In this document: positions 5,118 through 5,131 of the stretch, piece by piece
How the letters are laid out: every line of letters starts with the position of its first letter
How positions within the stretch are numbered: the stretch's first letter is position 1
NCBI GenBank assembly: GCA_021152595.1
Contig: JAGKVC010000201.1
Location: 1 to 5,131 of the forward strand
Source of the DNA: Clostridia bacterium
GTDB lineage: Bacteria; Bacillota; Clostridia; Oscillospirales; Ruminococcaceae
DNA length: 5,131 bases
Reading direction: 5' to 3'
The notes under the pieces: generated by a model
What the model was told of the DNA's origin: nothing
Seen by the model: only the letters and a program-made list of their open reading frames with translations
The model's database searches: none
Translations under genes and position numbers: made by a program

Positions 5118-5131
5118 AAGTGAATTGCAAA

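Noticed and set aside
4749..5123. Plus-strand 124-codon open frame overlapping the HTH gene and the hairpin element
   Set aside because: Its first third is the HTH gene read out of frame and the rest translates hairpin DNA; it has no ribosome site and no domain.

Overview
The window looks like chromosomal DNA of a gut- or rumen-type Clostridia, most likely a Ruminococcus-like Oscillospiraceae. The evidence is strong Gram-positive Shine-Dalgarno sequences (AGGAGG type) before most genes, near-consensus sigma-A promoters, moderate GC content with intergenic AT-rich patches, and a DUF2975 plus YozG-like regulator gene combination typical of Firmicutes. The genus is an inference from pattern memory and was not tested by a search.

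Layout. Positions 1-1799 (minus strand) are the first 599 codons of a large superfamily 2 helicase of the Lhr type; its C-terminus lies beyond the left edge. Positions 1800-2020 form a divergent promoter region. It has a strong extended -10 promoter reading right, a plausible promoter reading left, and several copies of a TTATCGT heptamer arranged as direct and inverted repeats on both sides. Positions 2021-4876 (plus strand) are a tight five-gene operon: three DUF2975-type four-helix membrane proteins in a row, an N-terminally membrane-anchored alpha/beta hydrolase, and a 70-residue Cro/C1-type HTH regulator. Gaps are 24 bases or fewer, and the last two junctions have the Shine-Dalgarno overlapping the previous stop codon. 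Positions 4877-5131 contain no credible gene; they hold a chain of at least five near-perfect hairpins, one of them terminator-like.

How the parts may work together. DUF2975 membrane proteins next to a small YozG-like HTH regulator are a recurring pair of unknown function (yoaS/yozG in Bacillus subtilis, from memory). Here the pair is expanded to three membrane paralogues plus a hydrolase predicted to act outside the membrane, which suggests an envelope-located module controlled by its own regulator. The heptamer sites in the divergent promoter region are the obvious candidate operators, and their placement would let one regulator act on both the operon and the helicase. Substrate, signal and biological purpose cannot be read from the sequence.
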